A stretch of 64,000 nucleotides of DNA from UBA2970 sp965221075 (lineage in GTDB: Bacteria > Verrucomicrobiota > Verrucomicrobiia > Limisphaerales > AAA164-E04): positions 744,001 through 808,000 of the forward strand of contig OZ244865.1 in assembly GCA_965221075.1 (NCBI GenBank), given 5' to 3'. A program made the translations under genes and the position numbers. This document shows positions 60,586-64,000 of the stretch, one piece after another (position 1 is the stretch's first letter; each line of letters opens with the position of its first letter). The notes under the pieces were generated by a model, which worked only from the letters and a program-made list of their open reading frames with translations, ran no database searches and was not told the DNA's origin.

Positions 60586-61788
60586 ATGAAGCGGACCGGC
60601 AGGATGCGCTACCGGCGCTTCGGGAGGACCGGGATCGACATGCCGGTGTTCTCCTGCGGCGGCATGCGCTACCAGCACAAGTGGAGCGACGTGCCGCCGG
60701 AGGAGATCCCCGCGGCCGGCCAGGCCAACCTGGAGGCCACCATCCACCGCTCCCTGGAGGCGGGCATCAACCACATCGAGACGGCCCGGGGCTACGGCAC
60801 CTCGGAGATGCAGCTGGGGCGGATCCTCCCCTCCCTGGACCGGGACCGGATCGTGGTCCAGACCAAGGTGGCCCCCTTCGCCGATCCCGCGGAGTTCCGC
60901 TCCACCTTCGAGACCTCGATGCGCTACCTGAACCTGGAGCATGTGGACCTGCTCTCGCTGCACGGGATCAACAACCGCCGCCTGCTCGACTGGTCGCTGC
61001 GCAAGGGGGGCTGCCTGGAGGAGGCCCGCAGGCTGCAGCGGGAGGGGCGCGCCCGGCACGTCGGCTTCTCCACCCACGCCACCACCGGCCTGATCCTGGA
61101 GGCGGTACGGAGCGACGGCTTCGACTACGTCAACCTCCACTGGTACTTCGTCAACCCGCTGAACTGGCCGGCCGTCGAGGAGTCGGCCCGCCGCGACATG
61201 GGGGTGTTCATCATCAGCCCCAACGACAAGGGAGGCATGCTCTACCGCCCTCCCAGGAAGATGGCGGAGCTCTGCCGGCCGCTCTCCCCCATGATCTTCA
61301 ACGACCTCTACTGCCTGTCCCGTCCCGAGGTCCACACCCTGAGCCTGGGGGCGGCCCGCCCCTCCGACTTCGACGAGCACCTGGACGCGCTGGAGCGCTA
61401 CGACGCGATGGAGGAGGCGGTGGCGCCGGCCGAGCGGCGCCTGCGGGAGGAGATGGACCGGGTCCTGGGGGAGGACTGGTGCCGGGACTGGCACCGCGGG
61501 ATCCCCGACTACGTGGACGTGCCGGGCGAGGTCAACGTGATGGAGATCCTCCGGCTCTGGACCTACGCCCGCTCGCTGGATCTGGTGGAGTGGGGGCGCA
61601 TGCGCTACAACCTCATGGGCCAGGCCGACCACTGGTTTCCGGGGGAGAACGCCGGCTCCTTCGAGCCGGGCTCCCTGGCCCCGGCCCTGGCGGCCTCCCC
61701 CTTCGCCGGCCGCCTCGAGGACGTCCTCCGGGAGGCGCACCGGCTGCTGCACGAGGAACCCAAGCGGCGCCTCTCCGAGGGAGGCTGA
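60586..61788 (+). CDS. Aldo/keto reductase family protein
   Basis: 400 residues, longer than the usual 320-350. TIM-barrel AKR features are 'YRRFGRTGIDMPVFSCGGMR', 'INHIETARGYGTSE' (Tyr 70 catalytic, with Glu 65 at the usual Asp position), Lys 94 in 'VQTKVAPF' and His near 126 in 'DLLSLHGIN'. The C-terminal 70 residues ('LRLWTYARSLDLVEWGRMRY') form a helical extension found in AKRs of Verrucomicrobia and Planctomycetes with roles in sugar oxidation. The neighbouring sulfatase 7 bp downstream suggests a carbohydrate substrate. Confidence 0.9.
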   Translation: MKRTGRMRYRRFGRTGIDMPVFSCGGMRYQHKWSDVPPEEIPAAGQANLEATIHRSLEAGINHIETARGYGTSEMQLGRILPSLDRDRIVVQTKVAPFADPAEFRSTFETSMRYLNLEHVDLLSLHGINNRRLLDWSLRKGGCLEEARRLQREGRARHVGFSTHATTGLILEAVRSDGFDYVNLHWYFVNPLNWPAVEESARRDMGVFIISPNDKGGMLYRPPRKMAELCRPLSPMIFNDLYCLSRPEVHTLSLGAARPSDFDEHLDALERYDAMEEAVAPAERRLREEMDRVLGEDWCRDWHRGIPDYVDVPGEVNVMEILRLWTYARSLDLVEWGRMRYNLMGQADHWFPGENAGSFEPGSLAPALAASPFAGRLEDVLREAHRLLHEEPKRRLSEGG

Positions 61789-61795
61789 GAGCGGC

Positions 61796-63400
61796 ATGGC
61801 GTATTCCTGGCGGATCCTGATCCTGCTGGCGGCGCTCCCCCTGGCCCGGGCCGAGCGCCCCAACGTCCTGGTCGCCGTCTCCGACGACCAGTCCTGGCCC
61901 CACGCCTCGGCCTACGGCTTCCCCGAGGTCTCGACCCCGGCCTTCGACCGGGTGGCCGCCTCGGGCGCCCTCTTCCTCAACGCCTTCTCTCCCGCTCCGG
62001 GATGCAGCCCCATGCGGGCCGCCTTCCTGACCGGGCGCCAGATCTGGCAGCTGGAGCAGGCCGGAACCCACGCCAGCTCCTTTCCGGCCCGCTACCGGAC
62101 CTTTCCCGAGCTTCTGGAGGAGAGCGGCTACGCGGTGGGATACACCGGAAAGGGATGGAGCCCGGGAAACTGGCGGGCGGGGGGGCGCTCCCGCAACCCG
62201 GCGGGGCGGGCCTACTCCTCCCGCAGGATCGAGCCCCCCCATCCGGGGATGTCGAAGGTGGACTACGCGGCCAACTTCGCCGGCTTCCTGGAGGAGGAGC
62301 GCGGAGGGCGTCCCTTCTGCTTCTGGTACGGGGCCTCCGAGCCCCATCGCCGCTTCGCCAGGGGAAGCGGCCTGGCCGAGGGCAAGGATCCCTCCAGGGT
62401 GCGGGTGCCCCCCTTCCTGCCCGACCTCCCGGAGGTGCGCGGCGACATCCTCGACTACCTGGTGGAGATCGAGTGGTTCGACCGGCACCTGGGGCGCATG
62501 CTGGACCTGCTGGAGGAGCGGGGGGAGCTCGGGAACACCCTGGTGATCGTCACCAGCGACAACGGCATGGCCTTCCCCCGGGCCAAGGCCAACCTCTACG
62601 AGTACGGCATCCACATGCCCCTGGCCGTCTCCTGGCCGGCCCGGGTCCCGGGCGGGCGCCGCATCGAGGATCCGGTCGGACTGATCGACGTGACCGCCAC
62701 CATCCTCGAGGCGGCGCGCACGGCCCCTCCCTTCGACCATCCGATCAGCGGCCGCAGCCTCTCCAACATCCTCTTCTCGGACCGCTCCGGGGCCGTGGAT
62801 CCGCTCCGGGAGGCGGTCTACTCGGGCCGGGAGCGCCACTCCTCGGCCCGCTACAGCTCCCTGGGCTACCCGCAGCGCTGCATCCGCACCCGGGAGCACC
62901 TCCTGATCTGGAACATGAGGCCCGAGCGCTGGCCGGCGGGCGCCCCCCGGAAGTACGGCAGCGGCAGCTACCCTCCGGAGGCGGAGGTTCTCGCCCGTCG
63001 GCTGGGGCCGGAGCACGGGGGATACCACGACATCGACGCCTGCCCCACCCTGGACGCGATGATCGGGCGCAGCCGGGATCCGGTCCTGGGGCGCTACCTC
63101 CGCCTGGCCACTGGCCTGCGCCCCGAGCGGGAGCTCTACCGCGTCGCCGAGGATCCCGGCTGCCTGGTCAACCTGGCGGGAAGGGAGGAGACCGCCCGGT
63201 TGGAGGCCTCCCTGATGGAGCGCCTCGAGGGCTACCTGCGGGCCACCGGGGATCCCCGCGTGATCGACGCCGACGGAGGCGACGTCTTCGAGACCTATCC
63301 CCGCTACAGCCCCCTGCGGTGGTTCCCCGAGCCGGACTGGGCGCGGGAGGCGTCCAGACCCCTCATCCGCCAGGACTGGCTGGAGGAGCGCCGTCCCTGA
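61796..63400 (+). CDS. Secreted sulfatase
   Basis: 534 residues with a signal peptide (1-19). The catalytic motif is CSPMR at 70-74, followed by 'AAFLTGRQ'. Metal-ligand positions are in 'VSDDQSW' (D30/D31) and 'VTSDNGMAFPRAKANLYEYG'. The length and 'GKGWSPGNWRAGG' segment resemble heparan-type N-sulfoglucosamine sulfohydrolases, a match made by eye. It starts 7 bp after the AKR gene. Its 3' end overlaps the convergent isomerase gene by 38 bp. Confidence 0.92.
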   Translation: MAYSWRILILLAALPLARAERPNVLVAVSDDQSWPHASAYGFPEVSTPAFDRVAASGALFLNAFSPAPGCSPMRAAFLTGRQIWQLEQAGTHASSFPARYRTFPELLEESGYAVGYTGKGWSPGNWRAGGRSRNPAGRAYSSRRIEPPHPGMSKVDYAANFAGFLEEERGGRPFCFWYGASEPHRRFARGSGLAEGKDPSRVRVPPFLPDLPEVRGDILDYLVEIEWFDRHLGRMLDLLEERGELGNTLVIVTSDNGMAFPRAKANLYEYGIHMPLAVSWPARVPGGRRIEDPVGLIDVTATILEAARTAPPFDHPISGRSLSNILFSDRSGAVDPLREAVYSGRERHSSARYSSLGYPQRCIRTREHLLIWNMRPERWPAGAPRKYGSGSYPPEAEVLARRLGPEHGGYHDIDACPTLDAMIGRSRDPVLGRYLRLATGLRPERELYRVAEDPGCLVNLAGREETARLEASLMERLEGYLRATGDPRVIDADGGDVFETYPRYSPLRWFPEPDWAREASRPLIRQDWLEERRP

Positions 63401-64000
63401 CCGGCTCCTCCAGGGACACGTCGCAGGTGCGCACCGCGTGGTCCAGCGCCGCCAGCGGGTCGTCCCAGGTGGGGATGAACTCCTGGGCCACATAGCCCTC
63501 GAAGCCGGTCCGCAGCACCTCCCGCATCACCGCCGGGTAGTGGATCTCCTGGCTGCCGTCGAGCTCCCCCCGCCCCGGGTTGCCGGCGGTGTGGTAGTGG
63601 CCGATGAGGTCGCGGTGCTGGCGGATGCGCCGGATCACGTCCCCGTGCATCACCTGGACGTGGTAGATGTCGAAGAGCAGCTTCATGGCCGGGGAGCCGA
63701 CCCGGCGGACCATGCCGGCGCAGAGGTCGACATCGTCGCCGAAGTACCCCGGATGGCCCTTCATCGGGTGGGAGCCGTCCCTGGAGTTGAGGTGCTCCAG
63801 GCACAGCTTCACGCCCTTCCTCTCGGCGTGGCCGGCGACGCTCTTCCACAGGTCGACGCAGTTGCGCTCTCCCGCCTCGGGCGGGATCCCCGCCTCGGAC
63901 ATCCCGGTGAAGGTGATCACGCTGGGCGAGCCGATCCGGGCGGCCAGGTCGATCGCCTCCAGCAGCCTCTCCCGGCAGTGGGGGTGGTTCTCCCGGGAGA
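63363..64000 (-). CDS. Sugar phosphate isomerase/epimerase (hydroxypyruvate isomerase-like), 5' end missing
   Basis: The C-terminal about 212 residues of a xylose-isomerase-type TIM barrel. Metal-binding candidates are Glu in 'LCLEHLNSRD', Asp and His in 'LLFDIYHVQVMHGD', His in 'IGHYHTAGNPGRGELDG' and Glu in 'YVAQEFIPTWDD'. The spacing fits hydroxypyruvate isomerase / Hyi-like enzymes. The gene continues beyond the right edge. Its end overlaps the sulfatase by 38 bp. A role in catabolism of the sugar released by its neighbours is likely but inferred. Confidence 0.85.
   Translation of the reverse strand, partial: SRENHPHCRERLLEAIDLAARIGSPSVITFTGMSEAGIPPEAGERNCVDLWKSVAGHAERKGVKLCLEHLNSRDGSHPMKGHPGYFGDDVDLCAGMVRRVGSPAMKLLFDIYHVQVMHGDVIRRIRQHRDLIGHYHTAGNPGRGELDGSQEIHYPAVMREVLRTGFEGYVAQEFIPTWDDPLAALDHAVRTCDVSLEEPVRDGAPPASPGG

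Overview
The window is about 64 kb of very GC-rich bacterial chromosome with dense, often overlapping genes. The gene content points to a member of the Verrucomicrobiota, or a close PVC relative. The evidence is a 1,680-residue cytochrome/WD40/DUF1549-DUF1553 protein next to a DUF1501 Tat protein, three secreted sulfatases, a tandem DUF1080 protein, a secreted protein ending in a 'SRFYRVLR'-type C-terminus often seen in Verrucomicrobia, a cytochrome b558-type succinate dehydrogenase, and ISAzo13 ('Rhodopirellula') transposase relics. The peptidoglycan-recycling ligase Mpl fits Verrucomicrobiota better than classical Planctomycetes. This assignment is an inference from gene content; no rRNA gene is present.

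Layout. (1) 1-13.9 kb is almost entirely minus strand. It runs from a tandem DUF1080 protein through a sulfatase, a BNR/sialidase-like protein, LeuD, an FNR-like reductase, a GcvH-like lipoyl protein and a SorA/SorB-like sulfite dehydrogenase pair, then GatB, Mpl and a second sulfatase. Most of these genes overlap by 4 bp or are under 20 bp apart. A MOSC protein and a MotA/ExbB-like membrane protein diverge at the left edge. (2) 14-20 kb, plus strand: a MoxR ATPase with a fused zinc ribbon, a DUF58 protein and a Sel1 protein of about 26 repeats. (3) 20.4-32.4 kb is an accessory zone. It holds two internally deleted IS630-type elements flanking two small genes, an ABC permease, a beta-hydroxyacid-type dehydrogenase, and then a visibly AT-richer stretch. 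That stretch holds a two-repeat thioredoxin-fold protein, two paralogous coiled-coil membrane proteins, several ISAzo13 remnants and a frameshifted pseudogene. (4) 32.4-45.7 kb: a secreted protein, a low-complexity lipoprotein with 120-bp repeats, a rhomboid protease, a spermidine-synthase-like membrane protein, and the DUF1501 / giant cytochrome pair. (5) 45.9-46.8 kb: an orphan AbiEi-like antitoxin beside tRNA-Ser(GGA). (6) 47.0-54.9 kb, plus strand: a HAD phosphatase, sdhCAB, and four tightly coupled genes for TIGR03032-like, DUF3419 (BtaA-like), GNAT-like and haem-oxygenase-like di-metal (HDO) proteins. A DegT aminotransferase, an 85-residue protein and an ABC exporter converge on them from the minus strand. 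(7) 58.3-60.4 kb: a TPR-LysM lipoprotein and two C-terminally anchored coiled-coil proteins. (8) 60.6-64 kb: an aldo/keto reductase, a third sulfatase and the end of a sugar isomerase.

The genes suggest an aerobic heterotroph that degrades sulfated polysaccharides. It has sulfatases, DUF1080 glycosidase-like and sialidase-like proteins, an AKR and a sugar isomerase outside or near the envelope. Sulfite oxidation (SorAB) would be a plausible sink for sulfur released from such substrates. The best candidate for an undescribed pathway is the gene block at 51.1-58.2 kb, where a SAM-dependent aminocarboxypropyl-transferase-like enzyme, an HDO oxygenase and an acyltransferase-like protein sit opposite an aminotransferase and an exporter.
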